Assembly (NCBI RefSeq): GCF_022549785.1
Contig: NZ_JAKZGO010000002.1
Span: forward strand, 124,001 to 188,000
Direction: 5' to 3'
Length of the DNA stretch: 64,000 bases
Origin: Belliella alkalica
GTDB lineage: Bacteria; Bacteroidota; Bacteroidia; Cytophagales; Cyclobacteriaceae
Shown here: positions 38,346 to 48,193 of the stretch, piece by piece
Layout of the letters: every line of letters starts with the position of its first letter
Position numbering within the stretch: position 1 is the first letter of the stretch
Made by a program: the position numbers and the translations under genes
Notes under the pieces: model-generated
The model's database searches: none
What the model was told of the DNA's origin: nothing
What the model saw: only the letters and a program-made list of their open reading frames with translations

Positions 38346-40094
38346 ATGAAAAAAAACCAAGCTATTATTTTATCTCTCTTTTTGGCTTTTGTTTCCATCA
38401 TAGATGGCTATGCCCAAAAGAAAAAAAGTAACTCCCCTTTGTTCAGCGAAGCTGTCTATGAAGGCAAGGATCAGGTTTATATCGACAACCCATTGAATGA
38501 AGGGGAGTTTTACAACCCATTGCTGCAAGGCTGCTATCCGGATCCAGCCATCACAAGAAAGGGAGACGATTATTTTATGGTTGTGTCCTCTTTTGCCATG
38601 TTTCCGGGAGTGCCTATTTTTCATTCCAAAGATTTGGTGAATTGGACTCAGATAGGGCATGTATTGGATAGAAAATCCCAGCTTAAGGTTCATGATACTG
38701 GTATCAGCATGGGAATCTATGCACCTGATATCAAGTATAATCCATACAATGATACTTTCTATATGATCACGACGCAGTTTGCAGGAGGATTTGGAAATAT
38801 TGTTGTGAAGACCAAAGATCCTTTTCAGGGTTGGAGTGATCCTATCAAGTTGAAGTTTGATGGGATCGACCCAGGGATATTTTTTGATGATGATGGCAAA
38901 GCCTATGTGGTTCACAATGATGCTCCAAATGAGGGTGAAGAACGATACACTGGTCACAGAGTCATCAAAGTCTGGGAATATGATTTGGAAAATGATCAGG
39001 TAATAGCAGGTTCTGACAAGATTATAGTTGACGGCGGAGTAGATCCTGCCAAAAACCCTATTTGGATCGAAGCGCCTCACATTTACAAAAAAGATGGTGC
39101 CTACTATCTAATGTGTGCTGAAGGTGGCACAGGAGACAACCACAGTGAAGTGATTTTCAAAAGTGATAGTCCTACGGGGCCTTTTATTCCTGCACCTTCC
39201 AACCCAATATTGACTCAGCGGTATTTTGGAAATAACAGAAGCAACAGGGTAGATTGGGCTGGTCATGCTGATTTGGTCCTAGGTCCAGATGATAAGTACT
39301 ATGGAGTGTTTTTGGGAATCAGACCAAATGACAAGAACAGGGTAAATACTGGTAGGGAGACATTCATTCTTCCAGTAGATTGGTCAGGTGAATGGCCTGT
39401 ATTTGAGAATGGATTGATCCCAATGGAACCTAAATTGAAAATGCCTGCTGGTGTCACAGAAAACAAGACAGGACAAGATGGATTTTTCCCAAATGGCAAT
39501 TTTGTCTATACCGAAAAATTTGATGGTAAAAACCTCGATTACAGATGGATTGGTTTGAGAGGGCCAAGGGAAGATTTTATGGAGTTTACAAAAGGTGGTC
39601 TGAAGATCAATCCATTTGATGTAAATATCAAAGAAGTGAAGCCAACTTCCACTTTATTCTACAGACAGCAGCACAAGAACTTCTCCTTTACTACCAAGAT
39701 GGACTTTAAGCCTCAGTCAGAAAAAGAATTGGCGGGAATAGTTTGTGTCCAAAATGAAGCCTTTAATTATGTATTTGGCGTCACCAAAATAGGGAATGAT
39801 TTTATCCTTCTTTTGGAAAGAACTGAAGGAAAAGGAATGGGAAGAAATAGGTCTGTTGATTCCAAAATCTTGGCATCTACCAAAATAGATATTTCTGGAC
39901 CGATATCGCTACAAGTAAAAGCTACTGGAGATGATTATGAATTTGGATATGCTGTCGATGGTATAGATTTCAAAAATCTAGGAGGAACAGTTTCAGGAGA
40001 TATTTTATCTACAAATGTTGCTGGTGGTTTTACAGGAGCGATGATTGGTTTGTATGCAACTACAGCCAATGATGCGAGCGTGGAACAGAAATAA
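38346..40094 (+). CDS. GH43 (subfamily 1-like) xylan 1,4-beta-xylosidase
   Basis: 582 residues, signal peptide about 1-23. Catalytic residues in 'GCYPDPAITRKGDDYFMV', 'GIDPGIFFDDDGKAYVVHN' and 'WIEAPHIYKKDGAYYLM'. The 'YTGHRVIKVWEYDLEND' stretch is characteristic of subfamily 1. The C-terminal beta-sandwich (about 385-575) is the usual GH43 accessory domain. It should release xylose from xylo-oligosaccharides, most likely in the periplasm. A 126-bp gap from the CE6 gene and 178 bp to the next gene leave its transcription unit uncertain. Confidence 0.9.
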   Translation: MKKNQAIILSLFLAFVSIIDGYAQKKKSNSPLFSEAVYEGKDQVYIDNPLNEGEFYNPLLQGCYPDPAITRKGDDYFMVVSSFAMFPGVPIFHSKDLVNWTQIGHVLDRKSQLKVHDTGISMGIYAPDIKYNPYNDTFYMITTQFAGGFGNIVVKTKDPFQGWSDPIKLKFDGIDPGIFFDDDGKAYVVHNDAPNEGEERYTGHRVIKVWEYDLENDQVIAGSDKIIVDGGVDPAKNPIWIEAPHIYKKDGAYYLMCAEGGTGDNHSEVIFKSDSPTGPFIPAPSNPILTQRYFGNNRSNRVDWAGHADLVLGPDDKYYGVFLGIRPNDKNRVNTGRETFILPVDWSGEWPVFENGLIPMEPKLKMPAGVTENKTGQDGFFPNGNFVYTEKFDGKNLDYRWIGLRGPREDFMEFTKGGLKINPFDVNIKEVKPTSTLFYRQQHKNFSFTTKMDFKPQSEKELAGIVCVQNEAFNYVFGVTKIGNDFILLLERTEGKGMGRNRSVDSKILASTKIDISGPISLQVKATGDDYEFGYAVDGIDFKNLGGTVSGDILSTNVAGGFTGAMIGLYATTANDASVEQK

Positions 40095-40272
40095 TTTAAA
40101 ATCTGCAATCCTTTCTGGCTTTATCGATAATCAGCAGTTTGAAGAAAGTGGGTGAAACCTGAATGGTTTTTTCTCGCCATAAGCCAACCGATGACAGTGA
40201 TATGTTGCTGGATTTAGGAATGAATAAATAACAACCAATCATACATTTTAACCTCAGCAAAATAACCTAACT

Positions 40273-41217
40273 ATGCTAGATACACTAAAGAAACTCGCCA
40301 AATCCTTCATTCTTATCTTGTTGCTTTTCTGCGCAAAAGCTACAATTGCACAGGATGGAACCATTTATCCACTAGAAACCCCAGATGAGCCCAATGCTAT
40401 TCCTCTTGGTACAGGTGGGGTCGTTGATCAGCCCGCTTCAGAGACTTGGTTTAGGCAATGGGGTGATCCAATGGCTCGCAATATCACTGTTGCAACCTTA
40501 ACTCCATTCCTTCCGGAACCTGGAAAGGCAAATGGCACGACCATAATTGTAGCTCCTGGAGGAGGCTTTCGATGGCTTTCGCTGGACAATGAAGGCTGGA
40601 AAGTAGCAAAAGCATTGGCAGATCAAGGAATCACCGCTTTTGTGCTCAAGTACAGATTACATCCAACTCCAGAATCCTTAGACGGCTTTAGGGATTCCAT
40701 GAACAGAACTTTCGATGCAGCAGCTAATTCTGCACAAGACGAAGAGCCAAGGCCTCGCCCAGTGCAGAGAGACCTTTCTGACCAACTCGAGGACGCTGAG
40801 GCAGCCTATGCAATGATTGTAGAAAGAGCTGAAGAGTGGGGAGTCGATACAGAAAGAATAGGCATGATTGGCTTTTCGGCTGGTGCTGGTCTTACTATGC
40901 ATTGTACACTGAATTCCAAGGCTATGAAACTTGCCTTCATAGGTCCAATCTATGGCGGAATGGGAGCTGTAGAGGTTCCTAAGAATGCACCTCCTATGTT
41001 CAATGTGATCGCCAGTGATGATTTTCTCTTCAGAGGTCAGTTTGGTGTCATCGACTCTTGGTACAAAGCAGGAATACCTGTTGAGTTTCATCTTTATCAA
41101 AATGGTGGTCACGGTTTTGGACTGGGAAATCCCAACCGTACAAGTAACCGTTGGTTTGATGCCTTTATTCACTGGCTCGATGTCAATAGCTTTCTCACGG
41201 CCAAGTCGTCGGAGTGA
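40273..41217 (+). CDS. Alpha/beta-hydrolase esterase (xylan-locus acetylesterase candidate)
   Basis: 314 residues, signal peptide about 1-27. The alpha/beta-hydrolase fold shows the oxyanion-loop 'VAPGGGFRWLS', the nucleophile elbow 'GFSAGAG' (about 199-205), an acid region 'VIASDDFLF' and the catalytic His in 'GGHGFGLG'. This is the BD-FAE/Aes-like group, whose members in xylan loci deacetylate xylan or hydrolyse feruloyl esters. Substrate is inferred from context only. Confidence 0.8.
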   Translation: MLDTLKKLAKSFILILLLFCAKATIAQDGTIYPLETPDEPNAIPLGTGGVVDQPASETWFRQWGDPMARNITVATLTPFLPEPGKANGTTIIVAPGGGFRWLSLDNEGWKVAKALADQGITAFVLKYRLHPTPESLDGFRDSMNRTFDAAANSAQDEEPRPRPVQRDLSDQLEDAEAAYAMIVERAEEWGVDTERIGMIGFSAGAGLTMHCTLNSKAMKLAFIGPIYGGMGAVEVPKNAPPMFNVIASDDFLFRGQFGVIDSWYKAGIPVEFHLYQNGGHGFGLGNPNRTSNRWFDAFIHWLDVNSFLTAKSSE

Positions 41218-41289
41218 TGGGTGCTTAGGATTTACCTATAGTTAATAAGAAAAAATAGAAATATTAAATCTCACGAATAAACCTATTTT

Positions 41290-43392
41290 ATGAAAAAGTT
41301 ATCGCTTTTTTCCAAAGCAAAAGACCTATTGAAGCTAGCACTTGGGTTGGTCATGATCTCCGCATCTGTATCATGTGCCCAAGAAGAAACCCAGACAAGT
41401 TTGGTTCAAGATGGGAAATACGTCCACACTGTTGCCGGTAACCCATATCTCCCTTTGTGGGAGCATGTTCCTGACGGAGAACCAAGGGTATTTGAAGACC
41501 CAGATAATCCTGGGAAATATAGGGCATACATTATTGGATCACACGATCTAAGATTCACAAGTTATTGTGGTCCTGATATCAGGATGTGGTCAGCTCCTGT
41601 GGAGGATTTGACAAGCTGGAGAGATGAAGGCGCTATTTTTACTTATGAGATAGATGGACAATGGGATGTGATGTATGCACCAGATTTGGTGGAAGTAAAA
41701 AGAAAAGACGGAACTAAGGAATACTACCTATACCCACATAGCAGAGGTCCTGGAAGGGAAGCAATGGTAGCAAAAGGCTCAAGACCAGATGGACCATTTA
41801 CTCCAATCAATATGACTGAAGACGGAAGACGTACGATTCCTGGAAGTATTTTGGGTTTTGATCCCGCTGTTTATATAGAAAATATCGATGATCCAAATGA
41901 TCCTGATTATGAGATAGGTTTCAGAGCTTATGGATTCTGGGGATTCCAGAGGTCTATGGCAGCTGAATTGGATCAGAATACCATGTATTCGATCAGGCCT
42001 GGTACTGAAGTGATTCCTTATTTTCTCCCTGCCAGTAACAGATATGGTTCTCTAAGAGATCCAGAGGGAACTCAATATCCAAATATCTACGAGGAAGAAG
42101 ATTTGGGAACATTCAATTTCTTTGAAGCTTCATCAATCCGAAAAGTTGGTAATAAATACATCACTGTGTTCAGTGGCTATTCAGGTCCAGATTATGGCGT
42201 AAGTAGTACCAATTCCACTTTGAGATATGCAGTGGGTGATTCTCCACTCGGTCCATGGAAAAGCGGAGGTGTATTGGTGGATTCAAGAGGGCCAGTTTTG
42301 AATGAAGATGGAACTGGTATCATTCTTACCAACGGTGGGCACAATACTCATGGAAGTATCGAAGAGATCAATGGGCAATGGTATGTGTTTTACCACAAGC
42401 CACCTAGAGGTTTTGGTTTTGCACGTCAGCCTGTAGTTGCACCTATCAGTATTGAAGTGGATGAAACTCCAGTAGCTGAAGGTGGAGGAGCCAGAATCAG
42501 AGCCTATGATCCTTATGCGGAAAACAAACAGTGGACAGCTAAGGACAGCCAAGGCAGAGAATACAAAGGTGCTGAAGTGACCTCAGAAGGTTTCCACATG
42601 TATGGTCTTAACCCATATCAATATTACTCAGCAGGCTATGCTGCTTATCTTTCTGATATCAGCATCCAGCAGGATTCTTGGGATATTTGGGACAACCATA
42701 TGCCGATCACGCAAGTCAAAGACGGACATATTATTGGTTACAAATACTTTGGTTTTGGTGGTTTGGAAGGAGATAAATATGGACTTAAAGCATTTGAAGG
42801 AACAAAAGCGGGAAATCAAACAGCTTTCAATCTTTTCCTTACTCCAAAGACTAACAAAGCCTTCAAAGTCAATGTTTGGATAGATGGTCCTTATGCAAAT
42901 GATACATGGAAAGGTACTAAGATCGGTATAATCGAAGTTCCTGCAAATTCCAAAAATGAACCGACAAAATTCAAAATAGATGTATCGGAATATGTTGATC
43001 AATTGGACAAAAAACATGCTGTTTACTTAGTGGCAGAAGGTGATGGATCAGAACCTCTTTTTGACCTGATGGGATTGGCATTTAGTGCAAAAGGAAAAGA
43101 AATCGAAAGGCCTATTTCTCCAAAGATCAGCATATCAGTGAATGGTGAGGATGTAGAGGTTCCAGAAACACCTGTAAGGTCCACAAATGAAAATGGCATC
43201 GTTGGATATGGTCTTTATGAAGTAAATGCAAGCCTACCGGCAGGTTCGAATTCTAATCCCAAAGTAACTGCCAAAGCTGATAATCCATCTGTGAAGATAT
43301 CTATTGAACAGGCTGAAAATAAGGACGGAGAAGCTACAGTAACTTGTGACTACAGAGGAGTCATTAAAACTTACAAAGTGAGATTCAATTAA
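41290..43392 (+). CDS. Large multidomain GH43-family lipoprotein
   Basis: 700 residues, lipobox cysteine at about 29. An N-terminal GH43-like propeller (about 40-420) has 'DGQWDVMYAPDLVEV', 'GFDPAVYIENIDDPN' and 'FFEASSIRKVGNKYITVFSGYSGPD', which supply plausible catalytic Asp, Asp and Glu. Then a beta-sandwich with 'QYYSAGYAAYLSDISIQQ' and 'NLFLTPKTNKAFKVNVWIDGPYA' (about 440-600), and a bacterial Ig-like end (about 610-700). It is longer than most GH43 proteins and the subfamily is unclear. The lipid anchor and extra domains suggest it works on long chains. Confidence 0.8.
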   Translation: MKKLSLFSKAKDLLKLALGLVMISASVSCAQEETQTSLVQDGKYVHTVAGNPYLPLWEHVPDGEPRVFEDPDNPGKYRAYIIGSHDLRFTSYCGPDIRMWSAPVEDLTSWRDEGAIFTYEIDGQWDVMYAPDLVEVKRKDGTKEYYLYPHSRGPGREAMVAKGSRPDGPFTPINMTEDGRRTIPGSILGFDPAVYIENIDDPNDPDYEIGFRAYGFWGFQRSMAAELDQNTMYSIRPGTEVIPYFLPASNRYGSLRDPEGTQYPNIYEEEDLGTFNFFEASSIRKVGNKYITVFSGYSGPDYGVSSTNSTLRYAVGDSPLGPWKSGGVLVDSRGPVLNEDGTGIILTNGGHNTHGSIEEINGQWYVFYHKPPRGFGFARQPVVAPISIEVDETPVAEGGGARIRAYDPYAENKQWTAKDSQGREYKGAEVTSEGFHMYGLNPYQYYSAGYAAYLSDISIQQDSWDIWDNHMPITQVKDGHIIGYKYFGFGGLEGDKYGLKAFEGTKAGNQTAFNLFLTPKTNKAFKVNVWIDGPYANDTWKGTKIGIIEVPANSKNEPTKFKIDVSEYVDQLDKKHAVYLVAEGDGSEPLFDLMGLAFSAKGKEIERPISPKISISVNGEDVEVPETPVRSTNENGIVGYGLYEVNASLPAGSNSNPKVTAKADNPSVKISIEQAENKDGEATVTCDYRGVIKTYKVRFN

Positions 43393-43422
43393 GCAATCTA
43401 AATCAATGTAGTTTAGATAAGA

Positions 43423-43501
43423 CCTTCCAGGTTTGCTATTAAATTAAGAACAGGTTTCTTATTTGGCAGTGAAGACCAAAAAAAGGTTTAAACCTGGAAG
43501 G
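43423..43501 (+). terminator. Inverted repeat after the large GH43
   Basis: CCTTCCAGGTTT (43423-43434) and AAACCTGGAAGG (43490-43501) pair perfectly across a 55-nt loop. The arms resemble the short-loop terminator at 51260-51289, so this may be a terminator element with an insertion in its loop. Confidence 0.45.
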
Positions 43502-43586
43502 CCTGTTTTCTTAACTAAACGACATTGCTATCTAAATATAAATTTCATAATAGACTGAAAAGGTTGATTTACCTTTTCTAAAATTT

Positions 43587-43607
43587 CCCAAAGCTAAAAA
43601 CTTTGGG
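43587..43607 (+). promoter_or_regulatory. Hairpin in the leader of the next GH43
   Basis: CCCAAAG (43587-43593) and CTTTGGG (43601-43607) form a 7-bp stem with a 7-nt loop, 32 nt before the ATG at 43640. It may be a leader structure; no promoter box is seen. Confidence 0.35.
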
Positions 43608-43639
43608 GGAGTTACATCACAACCTTAAACCTAAACCAA

Positions 43640-44623
43640 ATGAAAACTGCCATAAAATTCTTTTTCACGCTAGCAATCACTTTAATTACTCAGATAGGAT
43701 TCTGTCAAAACCCCATTATCCGGGATTTTTTCACAGCTGATCCAGCACCGATTGTACACAACGATATAGTTTACTTGTACACCAGCCACGATACAGCATC
43801 TGTGGAATCCAAGAACTATGAGATGAAAGATTGGTTGGTATTCTCTTCCACTGATATGGTGAATTGGGAGTATCAAGGAGCTCCCATTTCTCCAAAAACT
43901 TTTTCTTGGGCTACAGGTGATGCTTATGCGGCACATTGTACCGAAAGAGATGGGAAGTTTTATTTTTATGTATCTACATTTCACAAGGAAGATGAGAATA
44001 GTAAAGGTGGTGCAGCCATAGGTGTAGCTGTGTCTGATAATCCTACAGGCCCATTTGTAGATGCTATTGGCAAAGCATTGGTTGTAAATGAAATGACAAC
44101 TGACAACAAGCATGGTTGGGATGATATCGACCCAGCAGTTTTTATTGATGATGATGCCCGCCTGCCAGATGGGCAGGGGCAAGCTTACATTTATTGGGGC
44201 AATGGAAGTCTGAAATGGGCAAAGCTCAAGGACAATATGATAGAAATGGATGGCGAAATCAATTATTTGAATCCCGAAAATTTCATTGAAGGCCCATGGG
44301 TTTACAAACGCAATGATCTGTACTACTTGCTTTATGCCAGCAAGGGTGAAAAAGCAGAGCAAATTGACTATTGTATAGCCACAAGTCCAGAAGGACCATG
44401 GGAACACAAAGGAGTGATTATGGAAAGTGTTCCCAATAGTTTTACAGTTCATCCAGGGGTGGTTACTTACAAGGGGAATGATTATTTCTTCTATCACAAT
44501 GGTGTGCTACCTACAGGAGGAAGTTATAGAAGATCTATTTGTGTGGACTATATGTACTACAATGAAGATGGCACCATCCAGAAAGTGATTCAGACTGAGG
44601 AAGGAGTCGGTGCAGTTGAATAG
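43640..44623 (+). CDS. GH43 (subfamily 29-like) with a palindromic in-frame insertion
   Basis: 327 residues, signal peptide about 1-22. Single-domain propeller: '[21 protein letters not shown]' (base), 'DDIDPAVFIDDD' (second Asp) and '[19 protein letters not shown]' (acid Glu). It resembles the GH43+CBM6 at 46704 over its whole length but lacks the CBM. Between 'DDD' and 'GQAYIYWGN' seven extra residues (A-R-L-P-D-G-Q) are encoded by a GC-rich palindrome at 44156-44176. Likely an arabinofuranosidase or xylosidase acting on arabinoxylan oligosaccharides; effect of the insertion unknown. It is followed after 23 bp by GH97. Confidence 0.88.
   Translation: MKTAIKFFFTLAITLITQIGFCQNPIIRDFFTADPAPIVHNDIVYLYTSHDTASVESKNYEMKDWLVFSSTDMVNWEYQGAPISPKTFSWATGDAYAAHCTERDGKFYFYVSTFHKEDENSKGGAAIGVAVSDNPTGPFVDAIGKALVVNEMTTDNKHGWDDIDPAVFIDDDARLPDGQGQAYIYWGNGSLKWAKLKDNMIEMDGEINYLNPENFIEGPWVYKRNDLYYLLYASKGEKAEQIDYCIATSPEGPWEHKGVIMESVPNSFTVHPGVVTYKGNDYFFYHNGVLPTGGSYRRSICVDYMYYNEDGTIQKVIQTEEGVGAVE
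44156..44180 (+). repeat. GC-rich palindromic insertion inside a GH43 gene
   Basis: The stretch from GCCCGCCTGCC through GGGCAGGGGC folds on itself (CCTGCC against GGCAGG) and is far more GC-rich than the surrounding gene. Removing 21 bp (44156-44176) restores the family sequence D-D-D-G-Q-A-Y without a frameshift. Confidence 0.65.
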
Positions 44624-44646
44624 TTCTATTCATTAATAATAAGCAA

Positions 44647-46623
44647 ATGGAGGTTTTGAATAATTGTAAAGCTAAAGTGGATGTTTTAAAAATGCTTATT
44701 GCAATAAGCTTTTTTGCATTCCCTACATTTTCTTTTGGCCAAGAGGTGGATGTGGTCAGAAGTCCTGATGGGCAACTGAGTGTTAGCATTTTCATCGATG
44801 GTGGTGAATTACATTACTCGGTCAGCTATGATCAAAAATTAATGCTTGAAAAGTCCCCTTTGGGATTGCTGACAAATGAAGGAGATTTTACAAAAGAAAT
44901 GTCTTTTGTAAGCGCATTCATTGGTAAAATAGATGAGTCCTATACTTTGGATAGAATCAAACAATCTTCTGTAGAATACAAAGCCAATACACTCTTTTAT
45001 ACAGCAAAAAATAAAGAAGGTAAAAAAATCTCCATTCGCTTTTTTGTCAGTGACAATGACATAGCATTCCGATATGAATTGCCCAAATGGGGTGAAACAG
45101 GTGCTACAGTAGTTGAAAGTGAAATCACAGGTTTCAAATTTCCTTCAAATTCCACAGCATTTCTTTCACCAATGATGCGTCCCATGACAGGTTTTGCAAG
45201 GACTGCACCTAGTTATGAAAGCGGATATGTGACGGATGCACCTTTGGAAAGCACCAATGCAAGGTATGGTTATGTCTTTCCGAGTTTGTTCAAAATTGGA
45301 GATAATGGCTGGGTTCTCCTTTCAGAAACTGGTGTAGGTAGTAACTATAATGGTGCACACTTGAGTGCTATCAAAGATGGAGTCTATACGGTGAATTATC
45401 CTCAAATGGAACAAAACAATGGTTTTGGAAGTACTGGCGCACAAATCGGCCTTCCTGGGAATACTCCGTGGAGAACAATTACCGTGGGTGAATCACTAAA
45501 ACCAATAGTTGAAACCACTGTTTCTTATGATGTGGTAGAGCCTTTGTATGAACCTTCACAAGTATATAAATATGGGAAAGGAACTTGGAGCTGGATACTC
45601 TGGCAAGACAACAGCATGAACTATGATGATCAGGTCAAGTTCATTAACTTGGCAGCTGAGATGGATTTTGAATACATCTTGATAGATGCTTGGTGGGATG
45701 ATAGAATCGGTTACGACCGTATGGAAGAATTGATCAAATATGCAAATTCCAAAAATGTGGATGTGTTTCTTTGGTACAATTCCAATGGTACTGCCAATGA
45801 TGCTTTCCAAACGCCTTTGAATAAAATGAATACTTCCATTGCTAGGAAAAAAGAAATGAAATGGCTTCAAGAAGCAGGGGTAAAAGGTTTGAAAGTTGAT
45901 TTTTTTGGAGGAGACAAGCAAGAGACCATTCGGCTATATGAAGATATTTTGGTGGAAGCCAATGAATATGGGTTGATGGTCATTTTCCATGGAGCCACAT
46001 TGCCAAGAGGATGGGAGAGGATGTATCCCAATTTTGTGGGAAGTGAGGCTGTATTAGCTTCTGAAATGTTGGTTTTCGTACAAGATACTAGGGAAAAAGA
46101 GGCTTTTTATGCCACACTCCATCCTTTTATCCGAAATACTGTGGCGAGTATGGAGTTTGGGGGAATTCTTCTCAATAAATATCTCAACAAAGGAAACCAA
46201 AGTGGACAGGAGAGATTGACAACTGATATCTTCCAGTTGGCGACAGGTGTGCTTTTCCAAAATCCGGTACAGATGTTCGGCTTGACGCCAAATAATCTAG
46301 AGGATGTTCCTGAATTTGAACTGGATTTTTTGAGAAAATTACCGACGACTTGGGATGAGACGATTCATATAGATGGCTATCCTGGAAAATATAGTGTGAT
46401 AGCTAGAAGAAAAGGGGATCATTGGTATATCGCTGGAGTCAATGCTGAGGCTGATGCTAAATCCTTGAAGCTAAAACTTCCCATGGTGGTTGGGAAAAAA
46501 CTTAATCTCTATAATGATGATAAAAGTAAAAAACCTTTCATAAAAACAGTGGAAGTAGGGAAGGAAGGTGTTTTCGAAGTTACTATCCAATCCCGTGGTG
46601 GGTTTGTCTTGACCAACCATTGA
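44647..46623 (+). CDS. GH97 alpha-galactosidase-like glycosidase
   Basis: 658 residues, signal peptide about 1-30. Three-part GH97: N-terminal beta-sandwich (about 30-290), TIM barrel ('LIDAWWDDRIGYDRMEELI', 'LWYNSNGTANDAF') and C-terminal sheet. The barrel carries 'GLKVDFFGGDKQ' with an Asp at about 418 at the position of the nucleophile in the retaining branch (BtGal97b type), so a retaining alpha-galactosidase is more likely than the inverting SusB type. It would remove alpha-galactose side chains from xylan oligosaccharides. It shares a transcription unit with the GH43 before it (23-bp gap). Confidence 0.88.
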   Translation: MEVLNNCKAKVDVLKMLIAISFFAFPTFSFGQEVDVVRSPDGQLSVSIFIDGGELHYSVSYDQKLMLEKSPLGLLTNEGDFTKEMSFVSAFIGKIDESYTLDRIKQSSVEYKANTLFYTAKNKEGKKISIRFFVSDNDIAFRYELPKWGETGATVVESEITGFKFPSNSTAFLSPMMRPMTGFARTAPSYESGYVTDAPLESTNARYGYVFPSLFKIGDNGWVLLSETGVGSNYNGAHLSAIKDGVYTVNYPQMEQNNGFGSTGAQIGLPGNTPWRTITVGESLKPIVETTVSYDVVEPLYEPSQVYKYGKGTWSWILWQDNSMNYDDQVKFINLAAEMDFEYILIDAWWDDRIGYDRMEELIKYANSKNVDVFLWYNSNGTANDAFQTPLNKMNTSIARKKEMKWLQEAGVKGLKVDFFGGDKQETIRLYEDILVEANEYGLMVIFHGATLPRGWERMYPNFVGSEAVLASEMLVFVQDTREKEAFYATLHPFIRNTVASMEFGGILLNKYLNKGNQSGQERLTTDIFQLATGVLFQNPVQMFGLTPNNLEDVPEFELDFLRKLPTTWDETIHIDGYPGKYSVIARRKGDHWYIAGVNAEADAKSLKLKLPMVVGKKLNLYNDDKSKKPFIKTVEVGKEGVFEVTIQSRGGFVLTNH

Positions 46624-46703
46624 TGAAAGCAAAAAATAGCCATTGAATAATTAAGTGTATATGAGGAGGACCAAAGATATCCTTTTCACCAAAACAAAAT
46701 CTG

Positions 46704-48077
46704 ATGAAAGAAATTGAAGTAAAAGTATCCCAATACCTTTTAATAAGCTGTCTGGTATTATTCAGTAGGATTGTTTTGGCACAAAATCCAATCATACAAA
46801 CTGCCTACACCGCAGATCCGGCACCGATGGTGTACAATGACAAAGTCTATCTCTATACTTCCCACGATGAAGATGGATCGACTTGGTTTACTATGAATGA
46901 TTGGCGACTATATACTACTGAAGACATGGTAAACTGGACAGATCATGGATCGGTATTGTCTTTTAGGGATTTTGACTGGGGAAAAATAAACGCTTGGGCA
47001 CCTCAATGCATAGAGCGCGATGGGAAGTTCTACATGTATGTACCCATTACAGACAGAAACAATAAAAATGGCATAGGGGTAGCTGTTTCTGATAGTCCTT
47101 ATGGGCCATTTATAGATCCTTTAGGCAAACCTTTGATCAGCAATAGCAGTGCAGATATAGATCCGACAGTTTTCGTAGATGATGATAACCAAGCGTATTT
47201 GATGTGGGGGAATCCGGTCTGCTATTATGCCAAACTCAATGAAGATATGATTTCTCTTGACGGTGAAGTCGGTCAATTTCCCAATACAATAGAATCTTTT
47301 GGAAAGAGAAAAGCAGACGACCCCAAAAGACCCACTACTTATGAAGAAGGACCTTGGCTTTACAAGAGAAATGATCTTTATTATTTACTTTTTGCCGCAG
47401 GAGAACTTCCAGAGCATCTGGGTTATTCCACAAGTGAAAGCCCAACAGGCCCTTGGAAGTATCAGGGAGTGCTGATGCCAGCTGAAGGCCGAAGTTTTAC
47501 CAATCACCCTGGGATCATCGATTACAAAGGCAAAACCTATCTTTTTTATCATAATGGAGCACTGCCTGGTGGAAGTGGGTTTACACGTTCAGTTGCAGTG
47601 GAAGAGGTCAAGTTCAATGAAGATGGTACAATCGTGCCTATGAAAATGACAGAAGGAATTACCAAAAGTATAGGTTCTGTAAATCCATTTGTGAAAAATG
47701 AAGCTGAGATGATCGCATGGTCAGAGGGAGTCAAAGCCAAGAGCAATGACGTAGTTGGGAATTTTATCACAGCTACCCGGAATGATGCTTATACAAAAGT
47801 GAAAGGTGTTGATTTTCGTGAAAGTGGCGCTACCAAGTTCACAGCGAGAGTAGGTACAACTCATAATGGTGGCGTAACAATGGAAGTGAGATTGGGAAGT
47901 GTAGATGGAGAATTGTTGACGACTATCAATGTGCCTTTGACAGGTGGAGACGATAGGTGGGTTTTGGTAGAATCTGAAATAGAAAAAACCACTGGTATCC
48001 ACGATTTGTATTTTGTATTCAAGGGGAAAGCATCTCGGGACATTATGTACTTTGATTATTGGAATTTCAGAAAATGA
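46704..48077 (+). CDS. GH43 (subfamily 29-like) with C-terminal CBM6
   Basis: 457 residues, signal peptide about 1-27. Propeller with '[21 protein letters not shown]', '[21 protein letters not shown]' and '[21 protein letters not shown]' for the three catalytic acids, then a CBM6-like domain (about 330-457) ending '[20 protein letters not shown]'. The insertion seen in the paralogue at 43640 is absent ('DDDNQAYL'), which supports the insertion reading there. Probably an arabinoxylan arabinofuranohydrolase. Confidence 0.88.
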   Translation: MKEIEVKVSQYLLISCLVLFSRIVLAQNPIIQTAYTADPAPMVYNDKVYLYTSHDEDGSTWFTMNDWRLYTTEDMVNWTDHGSVLSFRDFDWGKINAWAPQCIERDGKFYMYVPITDRNNKNGIGVAVSDSPYGPFIDPLGKPLISNSSADIDPTVFVDDDNQAYLMWGNPVCYYAKLNEDMISLDGEVGQFPNTIESFGKRKADDPKRPTTYEEGPWLYKRNDLYYLLFAAGELPEHLGYSTSESPTGPWKYQGVLMPAEGRSFTNHPGIIDYKGKTYLFYHNGALPGGSGFTRSVAVEEVKFNEDGTIVPMKMTEGITKSIGSVNPFVKNEAEMIAWSEGVKAKSNDVVGNFITATRNDAYTKVKGVDFRESGATKFTARVGTTHNGGVTMEVRLGSVDGELLTTINVPLTGGDDRWVLVESEIEKTTGIHDLYFVFKGKASRDIMYFDYWNFRK

Positions 48078-48193
48078 TAAAAAAACACTGGAAGGTTATA
48101 AAATAATATGTCTTTCTGCTTTTATATCAGAATCCAAATTTCAATAGGTTCATACCTTGAAATACAGATGCCGTCGATAATCGAGGATATATC

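Noticed and set aside
38370-39080. 236-codon open frame on the minus strand
   Set aside because: It is antisense to the GH43_1-like gene and its translation has no signal, domain or sensible composition; it reflects the codon use of the real gene.
43682-44497. 271-codon open frame on the minus strand
   Set aside because: Lies wholly antisense to the GH43 at 43640, which has clear catalytic motifs; the antisense product is Ile/Cys-rich nonsense.
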